Below are positions 8,746 to 18,392 of a DNA stretch of 35,092 nucleotides, in pieces. A model generated the notes under the pieces. The model had not been told where the DNA came from. It saw only the letters and a list, made by a program, of their open reading frames with translations, and ran no database searches. The translations under genes and the position numbers were made by a program. The first letter of the stretch is position 1. Each line of letters opens with the position of its first letter. This DNA is from Sedimentisphaerales bacterium (GTDB lineage: Bacteria; Planctomycetota; Phycisphaerae; Sedimentisphaerales; SM23-30). The DNA is taken from contig JAFGSR010000205.1 of assembly GCA_016934515.1 (NCBI GenBank), forward strand, positions 1-35,092. The letters are read 5' to 3'.

Positions 8746-10665
8746 CTATTCGGTTTTTGGTTTTTTCATGATGGTTAGGTAGAGCCAGGCGATTATTCCG
8801 AGTAGGAGCAGGACACCGGGCCAGGCACCGAACGGGCCACCGGGAATGGCGAGCAATTTTTTGTTCCCGGTAATTACGATAGGGATGGCCATGAGGATGC
8901 CGACGAGAGCTTCGCCGGTGATCAGGCCGGAAGCGAAGAGCAGTCCGCGACGATTGGCGGCTTCTACGGCATGGGTGTTAAGTTTGCGTTTGATTTGTAT
9001 GCGTCGGACGAGTTCGTTAAGCATGCCCCCGACGAAAATCGGTACGGACAACTCGAAGGGCAGGTAAAAGCCGATGGCCACTGCCAGGACGGGGGTGCGG
9101 AAGGAGCTGTTTCGGGCTTCGAGGAAAGTGTCGAGCATAATCACACCGGCGGCAACGGCGATGCCGATCCAGATGAAATTCCAGGGCAGGTTTCCCTGGA
9201 AAACACCCTGGGCAACGGAGGCCATCAGATTGGCCTGCGGAGCAGCTAAGGCGCTGTCGGTGGCGGAAGAGTGTCCTTTGAATCCATAGGCGTTTAAGAG
9301 GAGCATGAGTATGGGAGCCATGACCAGTGCCGAAGAAGCGGTACCGATCATCTGCATGATCTGCTGTTTCCAGGGAGTGGCGCCGACGAGATAGCCGGCT
9401 TTTAGGTCCTGCATGTTGTCCCCGGCGATGGCGGCGGCGCAACAGACCACGGCACCGATGATGATGGCGGCGGGAGGTCCGTTTTCGGCACCTTTTCCCA
9501 TCAGCAGGAGCAGCAGCAGTGACGAAACCAGCACGGTGGAGATGGTGACGCCGGAGATGGGATTGTTAGATGAGCCGACCAACCCGGCCATGTAACCTGC
9601 TACGGCGGAGAAGAGGAATCCGGTAAACAACATGATAACGGCCATGGTAAGGGAAATGTGGACTTGTCCGACGAAATGCTGATATACCAGAAACAGCGGC
9701 ACCACCGAGCTGATGATTAATATTATGACCCATTTCATGGGGAGGTCTTTTTCGGTACGGAGAATTTCCTGTTTGCCGGGGGAGAGGTTTTGATAGGCTT
9801 TTAAGCCGCTGCTGATTCCGCCCAGCAGAGATTTGCGGAGTTTGAAAACGGTCCACAAGCCGCCGATGAGCATGCCGCCGACGCCGATGTAACGGGTTTT
9901 GGTGGACCAGATATCGTAAGCCCAATCGACGGCGGAGACATCGCCGGCAGGGGCGTCGCCCAAGGCGGCGCAGAGGGGAATGGCAAAGAGCCAGTTACAT
10001 AATCCCCCGAGGAAGATAAGAACGGCGATGTTTGCGCCGACGATATATCCGACCGAGAGCAGGGCGGGGCTGAGGTTTGACCCGAAATAGACGAGGCTGG
10101 TTCCGACGGTTTTGGCGGTTTCAAAAACTGCGGTCCAGATGCCGAGTCCGGCTTCACCGAATTTGAAGACGGCTCCGGCGATAGCGGCCCAGGCGATGTG
10201 TTTGATATCGGAGCCGCCGTGTTGTCCGGATTTTAGTACTTCGGCGGTGGCGATGCCTTCGGGGAATTTGAGTTGGCCTTCGACGATGAGCGCGCGGCGG
10301 AGGGGTATGGTGAAAAGTACGCCGAGCAGACCGCCGAAGCCGGCGATGATGGTGACCCAGAGATAATTGAATTCCTGCCAGAAATCGAGGATTATGAGGG
10401 CGGGCAGGGTGAAGATTACGCCGGCGGCGAGTGATTCACCGGCGGAGGCGGCGGTTTGTACGATGTTGTTTTCGAGGATGTTGTGTTTTCGCCACAAGCG
10501 TAGAATGCCCAGGGAGACGACGGCGGCGGGAATGGAGGCGGAGACGGTCATTCCGGCGAAAAGGCCCAGATAGGCGTTGGCACCAGCCAAGATAACTGCC
10601 AGGACCACGCCCAGCACAACAGCTTTGACGGTGATTTCGGCTGGCGAGACTGAATTGTTGTTCAT
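8746..10665 (-). CDS. OPT-family oligopeptide/metal-chelate transporter
   Basis: The 639-residue protein is hydrophobic throughout, with roughly 14-16 membrane helices. It has typical OPT-family features: the N-terminal LGVVLAVILAGANAYLGLF helix, the PEGIATAEVLKSGQ segment in the second third, and repeated Gly-rich helices (GLVGSSNNPISGVTI). OPT carriers are proton-coupled importers of small peptides or metal-chelate complexes in the inner membrane; the bacterial branch is poorly characterised, so the substrate is unknown. GGAGG sits 8 bases before the ATG. It is the first gene of a probable three-gene minus-strand unit with the DUF5107-TPR protein and the channel. Confidence 0.92.
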   Translation of the reverse strand: MNNNSVSPAEITVKAVVLGVVLAVILAGANAYLGLFAGMTVSASIPAAVVSLGILRLWRKHNILENNIVQTAASAGESLAAGVIFTLPALIILDFWQEFNYLWVTIIAGFGGLLGVLFTIPLRRALIVEGQLKFPEGIATAEVLKSGQHGGSDIKHIAWAAIAGAVFKFGEAGLGIWTAVFETAKTVGTSLVYFGSNLSPALLSVGYIVGANIAVLIFLGGLCNWLFAIPLCAALGDAPAGDVSAVDWAYDIWSTKTRYIGVGGMLIGGLWTVFKLRKSLLGGISSGLKAYQNLSPGKQEILRTEKDLPMKWVIILIISSVVPLFLVYQHFVGQVHISLTMAVIMLFTGFLFSAVAGYMAGLVGSSNNPISGVTISTVLVSSLLLLLLMGKGAENGPPAAIIIGAVVCCAAAIAGDNMQDLKAGYLVGATPWKQQIMQMIGTASSALVMAPILMLLLNAYGFKGHSSATDSALAAPQANLMASVAQGVFQGNLPWNFIWIGIAVAAGVIMLDTFLEARNSSFRTPVLAVAIGFYLPFELSVPIFVGGMLNELVRRIQIKRKLNTHAVEAANRRGLLFASGLITGEALVGILMAIPIVITGNKKLLAIPGGPFGAWPGVLLLLGIIAWLYLTIMKKPKTE

Positions 10666-10752
10666 CGTGAAACCTCCTGAACCAGTAGGAACCGTGCGAA
10701 TCAGTTGCCGGGTATTTTACCTTAAATTTAATTGGGTTGCAAGCATAAGAAA

Positions 10753-10794
10753 GCCTGAAGCCTGAAGCCTGAAGCCTGAAGCTTGAAGCCTGAA
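10753..10794. repeat. Six tandem copies of a 7-bp unit (GCCTGAA)
   Basis: Units run in direct head-to-tail order; five are exact and the fifth reads GCTTGAA. They lie in the 277-base intergenic region upstream of the divergently transcribed OPT gene and membrane-protein gene. There are no spacers, so this is not a CRISPR. Likely a slippage-prone simple repeat of unknown role. Confidence 0.9.
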
Positions 10795-10852
10795 GGATAA
10801 ATATAATTATAATCAGGTGAAATAGAGGTTGGTCGGTAGGCGGGTTTGGATG

Positions 10853-10880
10853 TTGTTAATGTGGAATTATGTGGTAGAAT
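10853..10880 (+). promoter_or_regulatory. Candidate sigma70-type promoter for the membrane-protein gene
   Basis: TTGTTA (10853-10858), a 16-base spacer and TAGAAT (10875-10880) lie about 60 bases before the ATG at 10943. The -10 matches consensus at 5 of 6 positions and the -35 at 4 of 6. It was found by eye only. Confidence 0.3.
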
Positions 10881-10942
10881 GGGTGCGGATGCGTTTGCAA
10901 TTTGAGTTTGGAATAAGGTATCCTAATCGAAAGTGAGCCGCA

Positions 10943-11572
10943 ATGAAGCTTAGTGAACATTCAGGTTGGAAATCTCGATTTTGGAGTTGTGGGCGTTGGT
11001 GGCCTGTTTTTTTGGGTCCGGCGGCAATGATGGCGGTGTATGTGGCGGAATATTTTCATCAACAGGAAATTTTTTCCCGCGGTACAAATGAGTCTATGGC
11101 TTTGTTTTTTTTAGGTATTTCCCTGATTAATTTTATTTTGCAGGCCGGGGTATTTCGAAGCCAATTTCATTTATTTATGGGGTGTTTGAGTGGATCATTT
11201 TTTTGTCGAGAGTGGCATTTTGCGGGGACCAGCACCGGTGTTTATGTAGCTTTGGTGTTGTTGGGGATCTGGGCGTTTAAGCAAAGAAGATTGTTTGGTA
11301 AGTTTATTAGAAAAGACTGGTTTCGGATATTATTGTTTTCCACGTTTGCGACCTATCTGCTTTCGCAACTGATTGCCAGAAGGGTTTTTCGGCATCTCTA
11401 TTTGCCTCAGGAAGCCCAATTACATATCAATCTTGAAGAAACAGTTGAGACCACGGCACATGTTATGTTGATTATAGTGAGTTTTGCGGCGTGGGGGATT
11501 TCAATAACGTCGAGACAGTTGTCTGAAGGGTATGACAAGATGGTGAAAATTGACGAGAAGCAAATGGAGTGA
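10943..11572 (+). CDS. Integral membrane protein of unknown function
   Basis: The 209-residue protein has about five to six predicted membrane helices (near residues 20-38, 50-70, 75-90, 97-111, 127-145 and 172-189) and a charged C-terminal tail (EGYDKMVKIDEKQME). A conserved-looking FCREWHFAGT stretch lies between helices three and four. I do not recognise the family. No signal for an enzyme, transporter class or receptor is visible. The ATG at 10943 has only a weak ribosome binding site. The gene ends 42 bases before the GH172 lipoprotein gene on the same strand, so co-transcription is possible. Confidence 0.75.
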   Translation: MKLSEHSGWKSRFWSCGRWWPVFLGPAAMMAVYVAEYFHQQEIFSRGTNESMALFFLGISLINFILQAGVFRSQFHLFMGCLSGSFFCREWHFAGTSTGVYVALVLLGIWAFKQRRLFGKFIRKDWFRILLFSTFATYLLSQLIARRVFRHLYLPQEAQLHINLEETVETTAHVMLIIVSFAAWGISITSRQLSEGYDKMVKIDEKQME

Positions 11573-11614
11573 AATGAAGTGAATCAATTTTTTTGAAACT
11601 GTGGGAGTACTATT

Positions 11615-13648
11615 ATGAGACATGCAGTTAAGGAAATGTTAATATCAGTTTCAGTTATTTCGTTGATGGTTTTGTCGTGCCGGGGGAGTAGTGAAGAGAT
11701 CGGCTATGAAAATTATATTGACAAGCCTTACATTGTGAATGTTCCGGTTGAGTCACGGTCGATAACGTTTGAAAATCCGACGGGTGCGAAGGGTGGCGGC
11801 GGCAAGGCGGCGAGTAATTTGGGTGTGGGTCGGAAGGGATCGCCGCTTAGGGAAGTGCGGCCGGGTGAAACGGTGACGCTTTGTGATATTAAAGGGCCCG
11901 GTGTCATAAGGCACATCTGGATGACGGTGCGGAGTACGCCGGAGAATTTGCTGGGATTTGTGATTCGAGGTTACTGGGACGGCCAGAAGCATCCGAGTAT
12001 CGAAGCACCGGTGGGGAGTTTTTTCGGTTGTGGGCACGGGGTAAGCGCTGCGTATCAATCGGCGGTTCACACGGTTAACAGCAGTGCGGGATTGTCGATT
12101 TATTTACCGATGCCGTTCAGGGAGAAAGCTTATTTTACGATAACCAATGAAGGGCCGGGCGGGGCGGATCATGTTTACTACCAGATAGATTACACGATTG
12201 GGGAAACTTTGCCCGATGATTTTGGGCGACTTCATGTGCAGTACCGGCGGGAGAATCCAACGACTTTGAAAGAGGATTTTGAGATACTGCCCAAGCGTGT
12301 GGGTTCGGGGAGATATATCGGTTGCGTTCTGGGTGCTCGGATTGTTGATCCGGACTGGTGGGGGGAAGGGGAAGTAAAAATTTATCTCGATGGTGATGAG
12401 CAGTTTCCGACGATCTGTGGGACGGGAACGGAGGATTACATCGGGCAAAGCTGGGGGCTGCAGAGGACCAGCTATTTGTATAGCGGGACGCCGCTTTGGA
12501 AAGATGATCTGTTTACCATGTATCGGTGGCATATGAAGGACCCGGTTTACTGGAAGAAAGATATTCGGGTGACGATACAGCAGATCGGGGCGTCGGCGAA
12601 GCGTGGTTATTTTGACAGGCAGGACGACTGGTCGGTGGCTGCGTTCTGGTATGAAGCGATACCTTCGGCGCCGCTGGAGCCGTTGCTGCCCTATGCGAAG
12701 CGTATTGAAGATTTGATTGATGAGCCATCGGAGCCACATCGGCCCAAGCGACCGGAGGTGGTTACGGCAGGGGAGTTTAAAAGGATATACGATCCAAGTG
12801 TCGGCGAAGCGGAAAAGTGGTATATAAACGATCACTGTTTTATTGCTGATCAGGTGGGTGGGTGGCATCTGTTTGGTATTACGCACGAGGAGCCGGCAAG
12901 TCCCAGCGAGGAAGACAATCTGGCCCATGCTACGGCGGATACCCTGGGCCAACAGCAGTGGGTGAAGAAGGATTTTGCGTTATCGGTGGATGAGCAATGG
13001 GGCGAAAAGCATCTTTGGGCGCCCTATGTGGTGTTTCATGAAGGCCTTTATTACATGTACTACTGCGCGGGTGACCCGGACAACCGAAAATACAAAATAC
13101 ATCTGGCGACGAGTAAGGACCTTTATAATTGGAAGCGGCACGAAAAGAATTCGATGATCGTGGACGGTTACGATGCGCGTGATCCGTTTGTTCAGCGTCA
13201 TGGGGACCGGTGGATTATGTATTACACAGCTACGGACAAGCCGGCGGGAGGAAAACATGTGGTTTGTTGCCGGGTAAGCGATGATTTGGTTGACTGGCGG
13301 GACAGGAAAATTGTTTTTACGGATCCTTCGGTGGGTACCTGGGGCGGGCCAACGGAATCGCCGTTCGTAGTGCGCAGGGGTAAATATTACTATCTGTTTA
13401 TTGGTCCCCGGGACGATTATTGCTGCACGGCGGTTTATCGAAGTGAAGATCCTTACCAATGGACGTTGAAGCAAGAGGTGGCCCGGTTTAATTCGCATGC
13501 GGCTGAGGTTATTCGTGACCTGGACGGCAACTGGTATATAAGTCACTGCGGTTGGGGGCAGGGTGGAGTGTACCTGGCGCCGTTGACGTGGAAAGATGGC
13601 GTCAGTGACGACGACACATCCTTAGCAAAACCCACAGTCACTAAATAA
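11615..13648 (+). CDS. Lipoprotein fusing a GH172 (DUF2961) domain to a GH43-like propeller
   Basis: The 677-residue protein has an N-terminal lipoprotein signal with lipobox VLSC (Cys22). Residues about 45-350 are DUF2961, now CAZy family GH172, with the conserved GPGVIRHIWMTV and GTGTEDYIGQSWG motifs. Characterised GH172 members cleave or rearrange alpha-D-fructofuranosides or D-arabinofuranosides. Residues about 400-660 form a five-bladed-propeller-type domain with repeated blades WAPYVVFHEGLYYMYY, ARDPFV..WIMYY and ESPFVV..KYYYLF, as in GH43/GH32-like enzymes. The start is supported by GGGAG 9 bases upstream. A two-enzyme chain anchored to a membrane suggests processing of furanose-containing glycans. 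The specific substrate is not determinable from sequence. Confidence 0.87.
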   Translation: MRHAVKEMLISVSVISLMVLSCRGSSEEIGYENYIDKPYIVNVPVESRSITFENPTGAKGGGGKAASNLGVGRKGSPLREVRPGETVTLCDIKGPGVIRHIWMTVRSTPENLLGFVIRGYWDGQKHPSIEAPVGSFFGCGHGVSAAYQSAVHTVNSSAGLSIYLPMPFREKAYFTITNEGPGGADHVYYQIDYTIGETLPDDFGRLHVQYRRENPTTLKEDFEILPKRVGSGRYIGCVLGARIVDPDWWGEGEVKIYLDGDEQFPTICGTGTEDYIGQSWGLQRTSYLYSGTPLWKDDLFTMYRWHMKDPVYWKKDIRVTIQQIGASAKRGYFDRQDDWSVAAFWYEAIPSAPLEPLLPYAKRIEDLIDEPSEPHRPKRPEVVTAGEFKRIYDPSVGEAEKWYINDHCFIADQVGGWHLFGITHEEPASPSEEDNLAHATADTLGQQQWVKKDFALSVDEQWGEKHLWAPYVVFHEGLYYMYYCAGDPDNRKYKIHLATSKDLYNWKRHEKNSMIVDGYDARDPFVQRHGDRWIMYYTATDKPAGGKHVVCCRVSDDLVDWRDRKIVFTDPSVGTWGGPTESPFVVRRGKYYYLFIGPRDDYCCTAVYRSEDPYQWTLKQEVARFNSHAAEVIRDLDGNWYISHCGWGQGGVYLAPLTWKDGVSDDDTSLAKPTVTK

Positions 13649-13683
13649 AAGGTAAGTGTTCACAGTTTAGATTGACCATGAAG

Positions 13684-13735
13684 TTAATGACGGATGACGA
13701 AGCCAGAATGACGAATCAATGACGAATAACGAATG
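13684..13735. repeat. Cluster of AATGACGAA-type heptamer repeats
   Basis: Five to six imperfect copies of AATGACGA(A/T) lie between the GH172 and GH5 genes. They resemble the left third of the 166-bp repeats at 1 and 4300 but lack the A/T-rich body and the CGGTCAGTTTGAG end. This may be a decayed copy or a solo array of the same simple repeat. Confidence 0.65.
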
Positions 13736-13897
13736 ACGATCCGGAGCGGAGTGTCAGGTATGAAAATCCGAACCAAATACAAAACTTCGAACAAGCCGAG
13801 GGTACGTTGCATTAATTCATTCAGGTCTGTTTTGAGAGGATATGCTTTGGAAAGTAACTGATTTTTCTGTGAACGGTTACAATAAAAGGAAATCAGA

Positions 13898-16764
13898 ATG
13901 AAAAAGTCTGTTATATTACTGATTTTAATCGGTTTTTCGGGTTGTGCTTTCGCAGAGGAAAGCGGATTTACAAGTTTTGTCTATACCGACGGTGATAAGG
14001 TTATGGACGAGAACGGGCAGGTGCGGTTTATAAGCTTTAATATTCCCTGTCTGCACTACAACGAGGATAATCTGCCATTTGAAAAAACCAATGCGTGGCG
14101 GCTGCCATCGGAGTTTGAAATTGAGGATGCTCTGGAAGCGATCAAGCAGATGGGTGGGCAAGTGGTGCGGATTTATACGCTTTCGGTAGCCAGGGCGGGT
14201 GAGGGGCCGGAAACCCCGCGACATATTCTGGGCCCGGAGAAATTCAACGAGGAGGCGTTCCAGGCTCTGGATATGGTGCTGGCGGTTGCTAATCGAAAAG
14301 GGATTCGCATTATTATTCCTTTTATCGATAACTGGAAGTGGTGGGGGGGTATCGAAGCGTGTGCGGCATTTCGGGGCAAGGGCAGGGACGATTTCTGGAA
14401 GGATGCGGAGCTTATTGAAGATTATAAAAGAATGGTAAGTTTTGTCATCAATCGGAGGAATACGGTTACCGGTGTCAAGTATCGAGATGACAAAGCGGTA
14501 TTTGCGTGGGAGACGGGCAATGAATTGGTATGTCCCCATGCCTGGACAGCTAAGGTTGCCGCTTATATAAAAAGTATTGATAAGAATCACCTGGTTATGG
14601 ACGGCTATCATACGACGGTGCTGCGAAAGGAATCGATTGCGGACGAGAACATCGATATTGTGACGACCCATCATTATTCCAAGAATCCGAGGGAAACTAT
14701 CGGGCAGATTAAAAAGAGTGCGGCCCTGGCCCGCGGTAAAAAGCCTTACGTGGTTGGTGAGTTCGGATTTGTTGATACGGCTGATGTCCGGAGCATTATC
14801 CATGCGGCGGTCGAGGAGCAAACGGTGGGGGCGTTGATCTGGTCGCTGCGTTATCGTAATCGGGACGGCGGATTTTACTGGCATAGTGAGCCTTTCGGTG
14901 GAGACTTGTTCAAGGCGTATCACTGGCCTGGTTTTGAATCAGGTAAGGCTTATGATGAACGGAATCTGGTTCATTTGATGCGACAGAAAGCCTTCGAGAT
15001 AAGGAATCTTCCGTTGCCTAAGGTGCCGGTGCCGGCGGTGCCGGTTTTGCTGGATACGGACGATGCGGCTTTGATGACCTGGCGGGGCAGTGCCGGTGCG
15101 GAAACGTATATTGTTGAGCGGGCGGAAACGGCTGAGGGGCCTTGGTTGGTGGTGGGTAGTAATGTTTCCGACGCTGCGGTTCAGTATCGTACGATTTTCA
15201 ATGATGCTTCAGTAGGGATTGGCAAAAGTTATTTTTATCGTGTTAAGGCACAAAACGAATCGGGTGTTTCGGAGGCTTCCAATGTGATTGGGCCGGTGGC
15301 GGTCAGGCACAGGACGCTGGTAGATGAAATGCAGGATCTGCGCTATGTGCACAGCTATGACGGGGTGCTCAGTGTTGCGGAGAAGCAGACTCGACGGTTC
15401 AAAGAGGATGGGCACCGGTTGGCAGCGCAGGCGGGGGATTCGGTGGTTTATAAGGTTGACTCTGAGATCAATTCGTGGAAGGTTTATGCCTTTCTGCCGG
15501 GAAAAAAAACGGATCTGAAGTTTTATGTTTCGGGTGATGGTGTTAAGTTTGAGGCGGTGCATCCGGAAAAGGAAGTTTACTATTTTGGCTCCGGCGATTA
15601 TGGGTACACGGTGCCGGTTTTGTATAAGGTTGACCGCGGGGATGGTAAATCGAGGTATCTTAAGATTGAATTTGCGAAGGAGTCGCAAATTTCGCGGGTG
15701 GAGATTAGATATGGTGCGCGCCCTTCAGAGATTACGAGCACACATTCACCAACTGGTTTTATCAAAGGATTCAGTTGGGGCTGGACGGGTCGGCGGGGGC
15801 AATACCTGGGGGCGGCTCCGGTGGAGTCGATGAAGAAGCTGGCGGATACCGGTGCGGGATGGGTTTGTGTATCCTTTGCGGGGGAGATGCTGAAACCTAA
15901 TGAGCCGACAATATACTGGGCGGAAACTAATCCGACAATGGTGACGGAAGATGAGATTCGCAGGGCGATTTCTTTGGCCCGTAATAATGACCTGAAAGTG
16001 ATACTCAAGCCGGTTGTAAATGTGCGTGACGGTCGCGGATAAAATTTCAGAACGAAGATGACGAACTTGATATGCAAGCCTGGAGCCGATGGTGGGAGGA
16101 TTTTCGTGGATTCCTGCTGCATTACGCGAGAATTGCCGAGCAGGAAGATTGCGAGATGCTTTGTCTGGGCTGCGAGATGGGATCGACCGAGCAGTTTGAA
16201 AGTCGCTGGCGGAACCTGATAGCTGAGGTGCGAGAGGTCTATCGCGGGGTGATTACCTATGATGTTAATCATGGAGAGGAACAGCAGGTGGCGTGGTGGG
16301 ATGCGGTTGATGTGATCAGCATCAGTGCATATTATCCTGTGGGTACGGATGATGTGGATTTGGCTTTGCAGGACGACTTGAGTAAGGTTCCGCCTTCAGA
16401 TACCTCATACGAAGCTCTCCGGCGAAGGTGGGTGCCGATTAAAGAGACGCTGAGTGAACTCAGCAGGAAAAATGATCGTCCGATTCTTTTTATCGAGCAG
16501 GGGGTGCGTAGCGCTAACGGTTGTAGTGCTGCGCCGTGGACATATAAGCAAACCTTGTTGGAATACGACGGTGATGAGCAGCGGCGATATTACCAGGCAG
16601 CGATTGAAACCTTCTGGGATGAGCCCTGGTTTATTGGTTTTACCTGGTGGGCCTGGCCTAGTGAGCTTTATGGGCGGGAGGAGGCTGAGGGGCATACCGG
16701 CTTTTGCATATACGGCAAACCTGCGGAAAAACTGGTGCGGAAATGGTATGCCAAGCCGCGTTGA
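13898..16764 (+). pseudogene. GH5 - FN3 - beta-sandwich - GH113 multidomain glycosidase, frameshifted
   Basis: The gene reads in one frame from 13898 to a TAA at 16040-16042 (714 residues) and continues in the next frame through 16764. The first part has a signal peptide (possible lipobox FSGC), a GH5-like TIM barrel with WETGNE (acid/base Glu209) and VGEFG (nucleophile Glu288), an FN3-like domain (about 375-468), a beta-sandwich (about 475-606) and the first third of a GH113 barrel (from GFSWGW, 624). The second part supplies the rest of GH113 with LCLGCEMGSTE and ILFIEQG, matching the two catalytic Glu positions of GH113 beta-mannanases. Inserting one base after 16036 (CGC [T]GG ATA) restores ...DGRWIKFQNEDDELDMQ. 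AAGGA precedes the ATG. Mannan or beta-mannoside degradation is inferred. The lesion may be real or a sequencing error. Confidence 0.83.
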
Positions 16765-16793
16765 GTGTGGGTTTTTCCGACAAAAGTAGCTGA

Positions 16794-16821
16794 TTGATTT
16801 TTACCCCAAAACTGTTATGAT
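16794..16821 (+). promoter_or_regulatory. Candidate promoter of tRNA-Arg(CCT)
   Basis: TTGATT (16794-16799), a 16-base spacer and TATGAT (16816-16821) would start transcription within a few bases of the tRNA 5' end at 16830, as expected for a short leader. Assigned by eye. Confidence 0.4.
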
Positions 16822-16829
16822 GTTGCTAT

Positions 16830-16904
<75 letters not shown>

Positions 16905-17045
16905 TTAGTGATTGTGCCGGTTTCAACAGGGGAGTGATCAAGTTATTGGAAGGCAGAGAACTTTGCCGGTAGGCGGTGGTTTTTCGATAAGCAGATTGAT
17001 AGCGGTGCAAGAGAGATTCGGGAATGAATACTGTTTGAGAGATGA

Positions 17046-18392
17046 TTATTTTTTGGGGGAGGGGGATTGGTTTTGTTGCTGGGTGATCATTTCGGTGAAG
17101 CTTTTGGTTAGTTCGGGATCCATAGTGGTTCCTGCTTCGCTGCGCATGATATCGAGAGCTTTTTCCATGGGCATGGCTTTTCGGTAGGAACGGGTGGAAG
17201 TGAGGGCGTCCCAGACGTCGGCAATTTGTAGGATTCGGGCCTGGAAAGGTATATCTTCGGCAGTGAGGCCGTCGGGGTAGCCGGAACCGTCGTAATGTTC
17301 GTGGTGGTGTTTAACAGCTTCGAGAATGGGATCCAAGGCGGTGATCGGTTCCAGGACGTTGAAGCTTTTTACGGGATGCGTTTTTATGTGTTCAAATTCT
17401 TCGTCGGTGAGCCGTCCCGGTTTGGTGAGCACTTTGTCGCTAATGCCGATTTTGCCGATGTCGTGAAGCAGTCCGGCCCAGTGGAGGTGCTGAACCTGTT
17501 TTTCGTCGAGTCCGATATGTCGGCCGAGTTGGCAAGCCAGATCGGCGACGCGGGTGGAATGGCCACTGGTGTAGGAGTCTTTGGCTTCCATAGCTCTGAC
17601 GAGTGAGATGACGTTTTGGATGAATGATTGTTGCAGTTTTTCGGCGTAGAGAAGGTTGCCCAGAACAGCGGAACCGGTATCGGCCAAAGAAGCAGCCAGG
17701 TTCATTTCCAGGGCGGTGAAGGGTTCTTTAGTGTTGTCGCGGACAAAAATTATTGTTCCGAGAGATTCGATTTCCGGGTCTTTGGCAATCAGGGCGACAG
17801 CAAGGACGTTTCCGCGGCCGTTGTGGTCGTGGTTGAAGGAGCCGCTGTAGCCAATCATATCGACCTGTGAATGTTCACCGCTCGAAAACATCTCCAGTAA
17901 TTTTTCCTGGTGTTCATCGAAAAAGAGTTGTGCCTGGTGGTGGTTTTCATTTTTATACAAACCGAAAAGCACGTCGTTAGATATTTTGATATTGTCGGCG
18001 GAAGAAAAATGTTGCGTGATCAAGCCCTGGTAATAGGTGAAGCTGCTGTCGATGACATCGCTAATGGTATTAGTAAGAACAGTTGCTGCTTCTGTGATGG
18101 TTTTACAGCAGGCGACTTTAGAAATGGTGGAAAAGGTGGCGTTAATTTGTTCGTAATAATCCAGCAGCTCTTTGCCCAGCAGTTCGTTATCGGCGGCAAT
18201 TTGTTCAAATTGCTCGATAATGCCTAAAATTTTTTTGGCTGCGGTTTGAGGTAATTGAGAAAAATCCAAATCTGTCAGGGGAGATATTGGGGAATCAGAC
18301 AGTTGCTGCTTTTGGCGGTTACTTTCCTGCCAGAGATCAAGCAGGTTATGGATCAACTGTTGACTGGTATGGTTCATGTCGAGGAAATCCAT
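17046..18392 (-). CDS. GAF / HD-GYP domain protein, probable c-di-GMP phosphodiesterase
   Basis: The 448-residue cytosolic protein has a GAF-like region (about 85-250) and a C-terminal HD-GYP domain (about 258-430). Metal and signature residues are present: H278, the HD pair (310-311), H339, HHHEHYDGSGYPDGL (362-376, includes GYP) and D392. HD-GYP enzymes hydrolyse c-di-GMP to GMP or pGpG. The first ATG is at 18392, after a weak GAAGAG; a second ATG at 18377 overlaps the preceding stop as ATGA. Either way it is translationally coupled to the upstream REC gene. Together the two look like a split RpfG, which normally joins REC and HD-GYP in one chain. The pair diverges from the kinase/pilus operon. 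Confidence 0.93.
   Translation of the reverse strand: MDFLDMNHTSQQLIHNLLDLWQESNRQKQQLSDSPISPLTDLDFSQLPQTAAKKILGIIEQFEQIAADNELLGKELLDYYEQINATFSTISKVACCKTITEAATVLTNTISDVIDSSFTYYQGLITQHFSSADNIKISNDVLFGLYKNENHHQAQLFFDEHQEKLLEMFSSGEHSQVDMIGYSGSFNHDHNGRGNVLAVALIAKDPEIESLGTIIFVRDNTKEPFTALEMNLAASLADTGSAVLGNLLYAEKLQQSFIQNVISLVRAMEAKDSYTSGHSTRVADLACQLGRHIGLDEKQVQHLHWAGLLHDIGKIGISDKVLTKPGRLTDEEFEHIKTHPVKSFNVLEPITALDPILEAVKHHHEHYDGSGYPDGLTAEDIPFQARILQIADVWDALTSTRSYRKAMPMEKALDIMRSEAGTTMDPELTKSFTEMITQQQNQSPSPKK

Noticed and set aside
10753..10794. CRISPR-like array
   Set aside because: Units are 7 bases with no spacers, and no cas genes are present; this is a simple tandem repeat.
12104..12952. 282-codon minus-strand frame opposite the GH172 gene
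   Set aside because: Arg/Pro-rich antisense frame without motifs; the plus-strand frame has clear domain signatures.
13925..14923. 332-codon minus-strand frame opposite the GH5 domain
   Set aside because: Arg-rich shadow of the GH5 coding sequence; no start signal or family pattern.
16020..16075. Programmed -1 frameshifting in the GH113 domain
   Set aside because: The A-AAA-TTT run lies after the TAA stop, so slippage there could not rescue the frame. No slippery heptamer or pseudoknot is seen before the stop; a simple one-base loss fits better.
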